64,000 bases of DNA from assembly GCF_019399895.1 (NCBI RefSeq), contig NC_091868.1, positions 2,652,499 through 2,716,498 on the forward strand, written 5' to 3'. A program made the position numbers and the translations under genes. This stretch comes from Cardiocondyla obscurior (lineage: Eukaryota > Arthropoda > Insecta > Hymenoptera > Formicidae). Position 1 is the stretch's first letter. Every line of letters begins with the position of its first letter. The notes below the pieces were generated by a model. It was given only the letters and a program-made list of their open reading frames with translations, was not told where the DNA came from and made no database searches. Positions 36,458 through 49,305 of the stretch are shown here, in pieces.

Positions 36458-37780
36458 GATTCACGTATTTTCTAAAGCATAAATATTTCACTCCGATTAT
36501 TTGATTTCTGGAGTATCAAGGTGAAACAGGCCGTTAAAATTTCTTCAGGGGTCACGCTGTCCGTCCGAAATTTTTCACTTCATTTCTTTTCTTCTCCGTG
36601 CGTTATGATTCCCCAAGGATTATGCGGATCTATCGTTCGCGAAATCGTATTACTGCACATTAGTGTTTGAGCAAGTAAGGGCTCGAGCAGATGGTTTAGG
36701 GGCGTAATGTACGTATCATTAATCGAGCGTCAAATAACTTGGCGTGAAATGGACTTCAACCCTCGACGTCGGAATTTTCCATAAAATGAAATCGCGTATC
36801 GTCTCGACGGTAGCGGCAGTTACTTCATGCGTGCAATTAAACCGAATGCCTCCACGTATCGTTACGATGCAAATGTGTGCTTAGAATCGTGCGATTTAAC
36901 GTGCTATTTTTTTTTTCTTTTTTCTTTTGCTTTTCCCGACATCGTTACGTTGACTTAGCATTTTAGTTTAATAACAACTCTGGTGGCGCGGGTCGCATTG
37001 ACGTATCGGTATCGATATGCCGCAGCACGTGCATTTACTGCACCCGATGGAAACTTATTCCTCGGTTACGGGATTCCGGTAACTTCAATTACGATTGAAT
37101 ATAAATTCCATTTCTAGTCAATGGCAGTCACGAGACTCTAGCCATATTTGCGCGGTTTGCGAACGGCGATTACAGAGACCGCTGATTTTCCATGAATTTT
37201 GCTCCGTTTGCAGAGAAGGTACGAAGACATTTTAACTATAAGTCCATACGTTGAAAGGTATTGCGCTATTCAAATCGACATCAGGGCGATTCATAACGTT
37301 AATCTTGGTGAATATAAATATATTAGTCCAGCCAATACTTTTTGCGAGAGCTTTACTCTGTCGCGTGCATTTGAATTACATGTAGACGTGTCTTCTGTGC
37401 AATGTTGAGGACGTAAAAAATTATTTTATTATTTTATTTTGCATTTATAACGAGTTCTATTTGATTTTTTAAAACACGATTGAGAATTAAAATATAAAAT
37501 TCCGATATATTTAATAAAAAAGTAATAGTTTATGCAAATTTAATTTATAAAATCTTCACAGTTTTTTTTTTTTTTTGTTGCAATTGCTAAGTATTATACA
37601 TATAGAAATTTCCGCAGCTTCTTTCTCACTTTCCAATATCGAGCCAGCCCAACGCTGTGCACGGTCTTTCTGATTTCCGTGACCATGTGACTGCATCCCA
37701 CAGAGTCAATCGCCTTCTTCCCCTCTCGCCCGCCCAGGGGAGAACCGCGTGGTGGATAGCGACGATTGCAAGTCGGCAAT

Positions 37781-38700
37781 TTAATACGAGCGCGATAGTG
37801 TACGAAGGAGAGGACTCGAATGAAACTCCGAGTGAGGGTGGCAGAGGAAAGAGGGGAAGGTCGACCTGCGGGAACGACTGAGAGGGAAGATCGGGGTGGT
37901 AAAACGGGGGAGGGGAGGGAGGAACGGGGATGAGGGTGGTTGCCGGTAGTGGAGGCCGTGGTGTTTGGAGGTTAGACCGCAGTTACAATATCGCTTGATT
38001 AGAAATGTACATAGCGTATATGCGCGCGGGCCGCATATCCAGATGGTGGGTGGGCGGGTTGGGTCGGGTCGATGCCTGGGCAACTCCATAGTTTAATGCA
38101 CGGACCGTAGAACTTGCAATAAGGAAGGGTGAACGGCGAGCAGGGGGTGGCCACGGGGCTTTCGTGTCAGAGGAGGAGGATGAGGAGAAGGAGAAGGAGA
38201 AGGAGGAGACGGGTGGTTTGGTTGTGGGTGGCTCGGTGAAGTGAGGAGGACTTGGGGGCTTCGCGGGCAAGGGGGCCAAGCAGGGGGGAGGGGGAGGAGG
38301 GGGCAGCGCGGTACGGAGTCTCCGTGCATACTCGCGCACACCTACGCAAACGATAGTTCTAGTCTGCGGCATAACGCGATCGCGCTACTTGCTCGGGGGT
38401 AGCCGTTGGGGCCCTCCAGAGGCAGAGGAAATGCTTGCGCTGGTTTCGCGTATACCTTCGCATACCTTCACATTTGAACTTACTCGCGACGCCAATCGAA
38501 TCGCCGCCGACATTCAGGTACCGATAACTCGAGATGCTCATTCGCGATACTTGCACACGCATCGGGAACGATACGCGTTATTGTCCTGCTCTATGACGAT
38601 ATCGCGAAAACAATTCGCACATTCGCGACGTTCTATGCGTATTTTTATAGCCGCGCTCTTTAAAAGCACCGAACGCTGCTATTACCGTTGTCATTTATAA
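37781..38700 (+). repeat. G/purine-rich block with GGA/GAA repeat
   Basis: The plus strand is G- and purine-rich from 37800 to about 38310, with an imperfect GGA/GAA triplet run at 38169-38210 and G runs near 38283-38302. Pro/Ser-rich frames on the minus strand (38093-38372) mirror this composition and are not called genes. Confidence 0.6.
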
Positions 38701-41462
38701 ACTGGAATTTTTATTTATAATGTTCCATTAAGCTGATAAGATACGTATGAAATTTTTTTGATACGTTCTATAAATATTAATATAAATATTCGCTTGCATA
38801 ATGAAATCTAAGAGGCAGTTAATTATTATCTGATGCACTATATAAATTTGACATATTGATTTTTTAGAACAATATTATAAATACGTAGCATTTTAATAAT
38901 TCGATATTTACTGCAGATTCTAATGATAGCAATAAAAAAAAGGGATGTTTTTACTGGCAACGTTTTTCTTAGAGTATGAGAAACTGAGACTCCTGCATCT
39001 GTTATCTCTTTATAAAGCAAGTAAGATGAGTTTTTTTTACGAAGGTCATCTTTAAAAAGGGAATTATGCGCAGCTCGAGCTCGAGTGCCATACTAATAAT
39101 GAAGGCGACGATCCGTATTCTCACGGCGCATTTAGCGCTAAATGTGGTCGTATAATTTTTATCTCACATTGACACTGAACGTGAATAATGATAAGTAGAT
39201 AACGTCGGGGAATGGGACGATCCTATTTAGCAGTAAATGACCGTAACGTCGTATCTTTTCGAGCGAGGAATATAATTATTATTAGAAAAAGAGCGATTTG
39301 ATTATTCTTTTTCTGACGATCGCCGTTAAATTCTAAGCTGCCCGCCGTTTTATTACAATTACTCCACTTAACGATTTCATCGGTTGGGCGGCGAGATCGA
39401 GATAAATATGATTTTGCGAACTCGCGTGGCACTGAAACACGGCAAAGGTACCTCGCATGTCTATCCGTGCGGCATCGAGATAGTTCTGTATTAAAGCTAT
39501 ACCTGGGTCTCTGGTTTCTGGATCGGCTACGCCTAGACTCGGCCGTTGCCGCTACCAACAGAGTGCTCGTCCTCGAGGAATATTCAGCCATTCTCCCATT
39601 TCCAGCATCGCCTTTCCCGTTTCTCTGCGGCCGCGCTCCCCCTATCCCGCCTCTCTCCTCTTATCCTCCTTTGCCATCTCCTCGATTCGACCAAAGTTTA
39701 GAGAGCTCGCGCTTGAGAGGAACGCCGAACGTCACTGCAATATCGCGTAGTGTTCCCGAAGAAGATGGCGGTCGCAACGTTGAACATGATTGCCAAACTC
39801 GGAATAGCTCGTTCGTGCTCCGCTGCTCTTCAAATCAATACGAAAGGTGGACGGCAGGGTTGAATATAAGTTTGCCCCGATTCATACCTCGCTCGTTTCT
39901 CACACAGATTTCTTTCGTAACGTTTCCTTCGCTCTAAATAGGTACGTTGCATTTTCCGAAATCGCCAAATTGCTTAGTTTTAATAAGATTTCAATAAATA
40001 ATTAAAATACTTAAAAAAAAAATAAAAATAAAAAAAATGTAAATACTTGAAACGATAATCGGCAGTTGCGTCATATTTCGCACGGCGGGGCTGCTGAATA
40101 AATGCAGCCCGCAAGTTTGAAAGATCAGCGGTCGAAAAAGTCTATATCTACGACGGCGCGAGTATCTGCGAGAGCGGAGGTGCAAGACAAACGACGCTGT
40201 TTCCACGGGGGGATACCGAAAATAGCGGGCTGGGCCGGTTCCTAGCAGTTAATTAGCTGAATAATGCAGCGTTAATCTAGTCAAAATTGCATACATCTAG
40301 ACCACGCGTGTAGTTTCGTTCTGGTAAACTCACGACTGGTTGTTCGCGCGCGAGCATGCACAGAGCAGGATTCACTTTTGGCGGAGCGCGAAGGGCATCC
40401 CTCGTTCCTGCTACATATTTCAGACGCACCATTTGCGCGATAATTCTTTGCGACCACGTGCCGATTGAATATTGATAACGCAAACTGCACTGCACTGGAA
40501 CGATTAAATTCGTTTCCCTCGTGAAACATGTATCAGAATTTGAACAGTTAAATACCGGGTATGATTAGTCTCGTATTAAGTAAGTTTGCGGTAGAAATAA
40601 ACTTAGCACAAAGGGTGAACCTTAAGGCTTACCTTGAGTTATTCATATACGTAAAGAAATGACAAAGGTCGTACAGCAGTGATCTCGAGTAAAGGTCAAT
40701 ACATATTTTGCATCACAAAAGCAGATATTAAACAGATAATAGCGATAAGGCTTACATAATCAAAGTTTTTTTGCAGGCTTATCAATTTTAATTTAGCTAT
40801 TATTTTCTTTGAGTTTATAATAAAAAAAAAAAATTTGAGACACGATGCGATCGTGAAGACTCACGTTGAGTAAAGAAATGTAAATTAATATCACCAACGT
40901 ACGTGGACGAAATCGAGAAAATGGAAAGATTTTTATTAAAAAAGGAAACTCCGGTATTAGCGCGAAGACGTAAACGCAAATAACGCTCTTTAATTAATCA
41001 CCGTGGAATACCTTTGTAATGCAGTTAAAGTTTTCTTACAGGCGATATTCTTTGCTGTCGTTGACGCGGTAAAGTAGTCAAAAGATCGAGTCGATGAAAC
41101 GGAGGTGGAATGTTGGAGTGTGTGCGGGGGAAATGCGCGTACACGTGTTCGTGAGCGCAATCTCGCGCGAGCCGACGCGGCAGCCTGGAAAACGAGGATA
41201 GAGAGACGATTCCCCCTTTTCCCTTTCCCGCCCCTCTCGTTTTCCTGCCTTCCGTGTAATCGAAAGTAATTATATTAATTGCATCGCGTATCCCTGGGAC
41301 CGCCACGAGAGGTATTGGCCCGTCGGTTAATTCCGTGCAAGTACACGCGTGCAAACGCGCCGTTCACGCAGCCTCTCACGTGAGTGCTGGATCAGAAGGG
41401 GGGGGGGGCGGAGGGGTGAAAGCGGGGAATAGCCAAGTTGCGCAATTAAACGTTAACGAATT
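38701..41462. other. Mixed DNA, no gene seen
   Basis: AT-rich with modest GC patches (39420-39760, 40080-40230, 41090-41240). The frame at 39467-39937 (156 codons) is not recognised. An acceptor-like TTTTTTTGCAG at about 40766-40776 has no readable exon after it. Confidence 0.45.
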
Positions 41463-41485
41463 AACGTCTCTCGCAGAGAGACGTT
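41463..41485. repeat. Perfect 10-bp hairpin with 3-base loop
   Basis: AACGTCTCTC, loop GCA, GAGAGACGTT. It stands alone within mixed sequence. Confidence 0.65.
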
Positions 41486-42604
41486 GCGTCGACTTTACGG
41501 CGAGTGTCGAGTTGTTAAATAAATGTCCGCGGTTTGGACCCCGTAATTGGAAAGCGCGTCAACGGCGCGGCGCAGCACCCGCTTTCGACGTTTTCGTCTA
41601 GAGGAATTAATTGAGATGCACTACTCATTATACACTCGTATCGAGCATTATCATGTTCTTCGCCTCGCTACTGCGACGCATTCGTTTATTTGCCGCTCTG
41701 CGTTTCTTACGCCTTTCTTCAATTTTTTTTTTTTTTCTTTTTTTTTTACCGTACAATTATTTAGATGGAGAACGTAGCCGTCGACGATCGATTCGACTCG
41801 CGTAAAATTACTTAGGGTAAAATCAAATCACGCGCAAACGTATGAAATATACATCGTAGGCTTACGATACAAATAACGATGCATTATGGCGCATCGATAA
41901 TCTAGCGCGATATTGGGATTCTCGCGTTCGAGAGCCGCGGTTTATCGAAGGGAAGCAAAAGCCTTCCCCAAGGTCTCAATACCCACCACATAGACAACGC
42001 CCGTTATTTCCTTATAATTACTCCATTTCCTCTCGCGCGTATAGTTACGCCGAGGCCCTGTATGGCTGAATCGATGGGAGAAAACGGCAGATATTGGAAC
42101 GCAATGCACGATCGAGACCGAACGATGGAGAGACAGCGAAATGCGGCGGCAGCTTGTCCGAAGATATCGAGGAAATGAACGGGAATGGCTGCCGGGCAAA
42201 ATTGTACCGCGATAATTACCTATTAACTGCATTGTGCCTGGCACCGCCGTTGTCGTAAAGAATCGTGTTCATCTTTGGTTAGATGGCGGAATGCCAAAGT
42301 GCTTCCCCGAGCTTTTATAGATTTACCAAGGCTCAGGAAAAAGGTTATAAATTTATTAAGAATTGATTTAATAGACGGTAAAACTTGCTCAATTACGCGA
42401 GGAGACTTCGCGTTATTAAAAAGAATATGAAAAAAAAATAGATTTTTACTTCTGCTTTTAGAGCGAATAGGCTGGCGGTGCGACTTTAATTTGAAATAAA
42501 ATACGGCGAAATATATATCTTTTTTACGCTTTTCATTACTGACGCTAATTAAAAATTTATAAAAAGCTTCACTTCGTGGCCGATGTGGGAAACAAGTATT
42601 TAGC
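41486..42604. other. No gene seen
   Basis: T run around 41720-41748. No supported exon. A microRNA-9-like seed at 42272 was examined and rejected. Confidence 0.5.
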
Positions 42605-42617
42605 GGTCAAACTGACC
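42605..42617. promoter_or_regulatory. Perfect GGTCAnnnTGACC palindrome
   Basis: GGTCA-AAC-TGACC matches the classical inverted-repeat-3 nuclear-receptor element exactly. With ten fixed bases, roughly 0.06 chance occurrences would be expected in 64 kb of even composition. Use by an insect nuclear receptor is inference. Confidence 0.35.
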
Positions 42618-43760
42618 AGTTTGCCCGTTCGAGCGTAAATAATTTATACCTTACTAGACACAGATTAAACATAGAAGCCTTTGAGAGCACCCGGCGACGG
42701 GCTCACATTAATCAACGAGCATTAATCAATAGACAAGACGCTAATCAGGAACGCCCGGCAAGTAGGTCGATCGGAGGTTCGCCCGAAACCTTTCGATCTT
42801 GCTTGCCGCAGAGTTGGAGATTCCACGTCGCGCGATGAATGCATGCCTACGCGTGTTCGTGCCCGTGGCCGCGCGTAGGTATGTGTGTGTGCGCGCACGG
42901 CCGTTTGCAGCGGACTGTGCAGCAACAGGGTTACCCACGGGTCCAGCCGATGCTTTCGTCTTTCGAGATAGAGAGACGTTCCTGTGAAGACTGGAAAGCC
43001 GCGATCCCCGGTACAGACCGGCCGAGATGCCTGGGGGTTGATTGATTAGAGGGTACGGCGTAGGAGAGAAACCGGGAGAGTTCCGGGGTGCGGGTTAGTT
43101 CGGCAGGGGGTTTCCTGGGTTATTTGGAGTCGGGGGTGAGGGGCGGTTGGCGCAGAGCGACGGCGGCGGTGGCGGTGAAGGCGGCGGTGAGGCCGGCGGT
43201 GGGTGTGGGGAACGGTGTTGGATTCGAGGTGGAAGCAAGGTAAAGGGCGGTGGCGAGGGGGCGCCCGGGCGAAGAAGGGTGGCGGCCCGTCCGGTGTTAG
43301 AGAAGGAAAGCTGGAGGCGGTAGTTCGAGGTGCTACAGTTTATAATAGTTGCCGCCGCCCTCGGGCCAACCGACCCTGCCCGCAACTTCCACAGAGTTGC
43401 TTAAACCTAACCTTCTCTCACGGGTACACGGGACGATCAAGTGTGGTCCACGGCTCGACCGAAAGAATGTGGGTTACTCGGTCCCCGGTCGACCGCCAAT
43501 GCCGCACCATTTTTGCATCGTCGTGGTTCACGCGCGCTCGTCTCGTAGCCGCGAGAAGAGCCCGCGGGAGCGCACGACGAAGGAGGAAAAAGCACCGACG
43601 GCGGTTTTGAGTCGCCAATAGTATATCCGCCGAGCGACAGCGCGCGTGTGCCGTAGATTAGTTTGTAGTTCGTCGTTAAAGAAAAAGCCGAGTTATTAGT
43701 TGCGGCTCAGGGGGGGAGGGCAGGGAGCTGGCGGGAAGATGAGGAGGTCAGGCGGCCCTC
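42618..43760. other. CpG-rich block, candidate regulatory region, no gene supported
   Basis: GC-rich from 42690, with GGCGGT triplets on the plus strand at 43156-43205 and dense CpG to 43740. Overlapping frames on both strands (42799-42987, 43203-43610, 43095-43385) have no recognisable domain. Confidence 0.35.
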
Positions 43761-46700
43761 GCGCAATTTAGCGCGAGCTTATCAGATCCGCTGTACTTCC
43801 GCCGCAATTTATGCTACTTACTTAGGCGACGCGCACTATCTTCTGCTATTTATAAGAACGATGATTAATGACTGATAATTTGCGTCGGTAAATTAAATGC
43901 GAATTGTATTTTAAACTATATTCACGATTACGAAATTCTCGACGTCACGGTTTCTTGTCGCAAAAATTCACGTACGTAAAATGCCCTAGATTTTTTTTTT
44001 CATCTTTTGCTCTAAATTTTATACGACTCTTTGATTAATTTAAAATTCCAATTTTCTTTGAAATACAAGAAATGAATTGACAAAACGATTACAGAGTAAT
44101 GCCCTAGATGTTGAGTCTCTCCTTTAGATTTGTGACTCGATTCAAAAGAAAGAGGAAGGTTCTGTACGTGCAAGTGCATACCTATACGGCATACGATTTC
44201 TCGGTCCCGCGACAGCGGCCTCCGTTATAATTCTCCGTTATCTATGGAAATTCTAAACCATACTAAACAACAATATATATCCCAAAACTATGTAATTCCT
44301 CGTGCTTGCGCGTACACGGTATGCAATATGTGGTAGCGAGGGTTGCAAACTGGTCGCAGTGCTAATTTGTTTTGTGCCGCCTTTTTGATAATTTACGATC
44401 TTTCAAATAAAATGCATTACTCGTTTATTTATTTGAACACGTTAAAAAAATACCGATACTAGATACAAGAATAATATTCGATACAGAAAAAAAAATCGCA
44501 AAATAAGAAGAAAAAAAATTAAAATAAATAATTATTAAAAGAAAATTATTAAAAATAAATTTTTTTTTATAAAAGCGTGACTACAGAAAAAAAAAGAAAT
44601 CGTAGCTTTTTATAATTTTCTTTTATTGAGGCGTAACTTATATTCTCGCGGTGAAAATTCCCGCTATTGCGTGACGGCGAAAGAATGATATTCAATGTTA
44701 GTTCAACGTAAAGCCTCCGATTCTCGACTGAGAGTTGACATTCTTCGAAGTCGTCCATACCTTAGAGCAGCATGTAATCATGCCAGTCCGCTATTACTTC
44801 CTATAACACTATCTACGCCAGGAAACGCCATTGCTCGCTCGTTTCTACGTGGTCCAGGGACGCCGAGGATGATGAGATCTGCAGGCTTGCATCCTGATGA
44901 GACTATTAGGATGGCTTGATAAGTCCATAATATTCTGGTCGATGCTGGGGCAACGCCGTCGACTCCACCCGGTGTCCTCGCCAAACCGCTACCTCCTCCT
45001 CTCCTCCTTCTCTATCTCCATCTCTCGCTCGGCGCCCAACTCCGTTCCCTTCCGTCGTCGCCAACCCTTTTACGATGCTTGGCTTCGGTCGTAGTGACGA
45101 TAAGATGGTTGACGCTTCCAATTTCCATCGAATTTGTTAACCTCGTACCGTGACAATTTCTCTGCAGGTGGCAATTTTGTTCTCGAGCAAAGATCTCAGA
45201 AAATCTGACATTTGTCTGTGAATTATACTGTATTTTTATAGCGTCGACGAGTTTCTTTTATTCATAATTCTGTGACATTAATAATCGAATTTTCTTGTTC
45301 TTTTAATATTAATATTAAGCACCGCGCGCACGTAAATCGTATATTTTCTCTTTAAGCAGTATTTATTTTTATTAATTTTTTTCAAAAAACGTTTAAAAAA
45401 TTTTTAATAATTAATTAAAAGCGCTTAATAATACGCATATTACTTATTCTAATGTCTGTTCCTTTAATATAAATTTCTCTGATATTTTTCCTCCTTTCGC
45501 AAACTTATACGTTAATTTTTTCGCAATGCTAAGTCGTCTAGAAAGTGTTTTTCAGAAGTTTTATACGAGGAGTCTCGCCTGTGCTCGTCTCTTGCGGGTG
45601 AACGGTCGATGTTGTGCCCTCGAAGCGGCTGAAATTAACTTTGAGCATTACAGATGTCGAGGCGCGCCGCGGCGAGAAGCTAACACCTTGTTAGCCTGAC
45701 AAATTCGGTCCATCTCTCCTTCCTATCGTCCCTCACGACACTCGCCGTCTCCACCCATGCTTTCTATCCCCGTGACAATATCCCAGCGAGCTTTTACTAG
45801 AAATTGAGGAAACTTGGCTCTTAACCCTTTAAATGGATACGCAAATTTGCGATCCGTCATAAGAAGTGTTATATTTCGCGCGTGTAAATGAAATACGAGG
45901 TAACATTTTATTTTCTTAAACAATTATTTGAAAATTGTCGCGTTATCCATGGGCGTAAAATCTAAAACAACTTTAGTAAATTAATAAAAGAAAGACGCTA
46001 GGTACATTTTAAAATTCGCTATAAAATTCGCAAGTAAATTTTCACAATGCCTCGATGTTTTGCGCTGGTAATAGTGTCGCCGCTCGCACGTATTTTGCGA
46101 GTTGAATGATAATCGACTTCTTACGCTACATACCAAAGCTACCCTCCCGTCTTCATCGGTCTCTCGAAATTGGCGCGAATGGAATCCCGAGCAGCTGCGG
46201 GAGTTCTCGTCGTACGTGCGGAGAGTGTCGAGCGTCGTAGGACGTCGTTGCTTAATCGGGTCGTACCCTCCGCGATCCGGGGCTGCCATCACCGTCAACC
46301 CTTTCTGGACCTCCGCGCTGTCGCGTAATCCACGACGACTGGAAAGTGATATCGAGGATTTCGAGAACTTCACTCGGTATTGGATGATTCCCAGGCACTT
46401 CCTTTGTGCCGTTGTTGCAGAAAATGGGATGGGTAAAATGGGAAAGCTGGCGCGGAGGTATGACAATTGCGGCAACGGTCACGGTATGAGAACGACGGAG
46501 ACGCATCGTAGTGTTTGCGTCGAAAGGCGGAAAGGTAATAGTATTACGCGGCCGTGAGAAGTGCCAATATCCGGCGTGGGCTTGTCGGCGACATTTAATT
46601 GCATTAGTATTTCATCGCGAAAGTCCGCACCTTTTCAATTGGGGTCGCAGCCGATGGAACAGCCAGTTAAATTCTTTGCCGGAGTTAGACGTTTACTGGA

Positions 46701-47004
46701 AATAGGTAGAAATAGCGAGGCTAAAAATCGCCTTCTCGCCGACTTCGCGCGAATTAAAGAATTTGTAATTTAATTTTACGGTATATCGAATGCAAATATT
46801 TGTGATGCTCGATAACAACGATTTAAAAACAGAAAACGTCAATTTGAAATAGATTACTAAAAACCTCGCAAATAGCAGAGAAATGGTTGTTTATTTGTAA
46901 AAATAATAACGTAAAAAAATAAATTGTGAAAGTAATATAAGATTTGTAATATAAATGTATACGCTTTGAACTGATATTAATTACGAGCTGTTGTTCGATT
47001 TTGT
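43761..47004. other. Mixed to AT-rich DNA, no gene seen
   Basis: AT-rich 43860-44650 and 45170-45540, GC-richer 44940-45080 and 46140-46560. The frames at 46102-46557 (plus, 151 codons) and 45981-46475 (minus, 164 codons) overlap and neither is recognised. An acceptor-like TTTCTCTGCAG ending at 45166 has only short frames after it. Confidence 0.4.
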
Positions 47005-47047
47005 TACTAACTCTCTGATTATTTTATGTTTCAGGTAAGAGGTAAGA
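47005..47047 (+). promoter_or_regulatory. Candidate recursive-splicing ratchet point (3' splice site abutting 5' splice site)
   Basis: TACTAAC (47005-47011) is a perfect branch-site consensus, with its branch A 24 bases before the end of CAG (47032-47034). The interval is mainly pyrimidines and T-rich, ending ATGTTTCAG. GTAAGA, a strong 5' splice site, follows at once (47035-47040), and a second GTAAGA starts seven bases later at 47042. AG|GTAAG juxtaposition after a full 3' splice site defines zero-length exons used in long insect introns. The alternatives are a 7-nt microexon or a terminal exon: one frame reads 13 codons to a stop, with AATAAA near 47235. No flanking exon has been identified. 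Confidence 0.45.
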
Positions 47048-47050
47048 AAA

Positions 47051-49183
47051 TTTCGAAAATACAAGCAGTTACGTGATAATACATTGCCGCAATCAAATTC
47101 TGGTGGGAATTCGTCTTACTTGCCATTCAAACGTATGAGGTAAAAATTATGAAAAATTTAAACTGATATATCGCCGATAAAATTAATTGAATTCTAAATA
47201 GATTTTTTTATCCATTTATTATTCTGTTAATTGTGAATAAATGCGATTAAAGATTCTGCTCGTTTCTTAACGCATATCCCTAAATTGAATGGAAAATAAA
47301 GATGCTCTTGTTCCGACCTATCCACGTGTTCCGTCTGCATTTATTCCATCCGGCTGACTCGGTAGTTTGCGACGCATCGGAAGAGATTCAAGGGTGAGGA
47401 ACATCAGCCGACGGTGGTTAGTATCCGGGTAAAATGATGTGAAAGCTTATGAAATGGCGGTCTAGTCCAGTGCGATATCGGTGTATAGTGTGCTTCCACC
47501 TCGCACCCAAAGATAATACGGCGTGGTGGTAACAGCCAGAGTTTATCTTTGTAGGACCATAAAACTAACCCCGTTCTACGCTTGATGATGAGCGCTCCTC
47601 GGGTACTAGTCTACAGCTCGTTTTAAAACTCATTTCGAATTTCAACCGGGTAGTTCTCGATTATTTAGAAATCTACAAGGCTAGTCTACAGTTTATCGCG
47701 CAAGGTTTATTCTCTCGATAATTTGTTTTTTATTTATTTTAATTTTTTTTTAATATATTAATTTATTATAATTAATATACTTTTAATTCGCTAAGATTTA
47801 TATTACAGTAACGTCATAAAATTTAAAGAATTGTTAAGTTTAGTACGAATACCGTAACCCGAGACGGTTGTCATGTCATGGACCGATGATGTCAAAATGC
47901 ATCGTGCGCCCGCCCTCGACGGTGAGAGGCACGATCGTTCGAAAGCGCGAAGTCGCCGTCGGAGAAGTTCGCGACAGCTTGATATTTCGGCGACGCGTGT
48001 ACGCGGCGATCGTAAATTGTAAAATCTATCAAGACCAACGCGGTCGACATAACTCAGGGGGGTTGCTATCCCGGTGGTATGAAGCATGGCGGCCAGACTC
48101 GGCATAAATACCCGGTTGCAGAACACTGCAGGAGCAGAGAGCAAGCCCAGACCCGTTGTGGCGTGGCAACATCATCTATCTCGAATAATTTATTATCGCA
48201 CGACTACCGCGTCCTCTCGAAACCCGGACAAGAACGCAACTATAGGAACTATAGGAACTACAAACGGGAAACGAGTGTCGTGCATATGCACCGAACCTCG
48301 ACCTTCCGTCAGCTGGATTTCGAAAGCGCGAATCTCGTTGTACAGTCACAAAAGGTGTTCCTTCGTTGACAAAAGACACGTTTTTTCATACGTATTCTTG
48401 TGGCGTCGATGCACGTAACATAGTGATATTAAAAAAAAAAAATAATAAATTTAATATCGAACGTTGAAGTTATATTAATTGTTTAATGTATTGAAATAAA
48501 TCGTAAAATCTTCAGTAAGTAATTAATTTTTAATTCAATGTATTGATTAAAAAAAAAGTTACCTTCGTGGGTAAAATTTTTATATTTTTAAATAGAAATG
48601 TAATGATATAGTATCACCATGTTTATGTTCGTGCATGGATGTGGGCATTTCATTAAGAACAGGATGAATTAATTCTTTTTCTATTAGTTTCTCGTCGTTA
48701 ATTCTCGATATTTCGGAATATTCATACCGTCACATAGAATATCTGTTGAAATTTAGGTTTGTCTCGCACGCAATAGGTACGTAGAAACAGATCGTCAAAT
48801 GGAGATTAAATTGACAAAGATTAATTTGACGCGTGTCAATTAAAAAATCAAGATACATATGTATATGATATTAAAACAATCACTTTCTTCATTACCCTTT
48901 TGAGAAATATAAAGAATTTAAGAAATATGACTGAAAATTATGTCACAATAAGCTTCTTATACTTTTTCTATCAATTCTATTAAATATAAAAGTAAAATGT
49001 AATTCGATATTTGTTAATTTTATAGCAATATTATAAATTAACATTATAGTTTAATAATGGATCAAATTATTTTGCCATATTATACTTTATATTTAAAACA
49101 ATTTATTTTGAAAGGTAAATTATTAATTACGGTATTTAAAAAATTAAAAATTAGTACAAATAATTTTTAAAAATAGATTTTGC
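47051..49183. other. Mostly AT-rich DNA, no gene seen
   Basis: GC-richer around 47860-48320, where overlapping plus-strand frames (48079-48418) are unrecognised. A doubled GGAACTATA/GGAACTACA lies near 48244-48260. 48420-49180 is very AT-rich. Confidence 0.45.
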
Positions 49184-49305
49184 TTAGTGGCGCCATCCTA
49201 CAAGGGGTTGGTGAACTCATACGTACCCTTACGCGACGAATGCACGCAAGGGATGAGGGGTGAAGAATAGCTCGTACAAAAAATGCCAGTAGATGGCACC
49301 ATATT
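49184..49305. repeat. Inverted pair of GGCGCCATC-type motifs
   Basis: GTGGCGCCATCCTAC on the left and the complement of GTAGATGGCACCAT on the right form imperfect arms about 85 bp apart. Both resemble the insect CTCF core (AGRTGGCGCC), in opposite orientation. They could equally be the ends of a small decayed element. Confidence 0.35.

Noticed and set aside
42272..42281. microRNA-9-like seed (TCTTTGGTTA) with a weakly complementary TTTACCAAGG downstream
   Set aside because: Identity to miR-9 stops after about ten bases, pairing is only about eight base pairs and the loop is about 40 nt. It does not fold like a microRNA precursor.
45156..45166. Acceptor-like TTTCTCTGCAG followed by GTGG
   Set aside because: GTGGCA is a poor 5' splice site, so not a ratchet point, and only short frames follow it.
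45981..46557. 151- and 164-codon frames on opposite strands
   Set aside because: They overlap, neither contains a known motif, and no exon-intron pattern is present.
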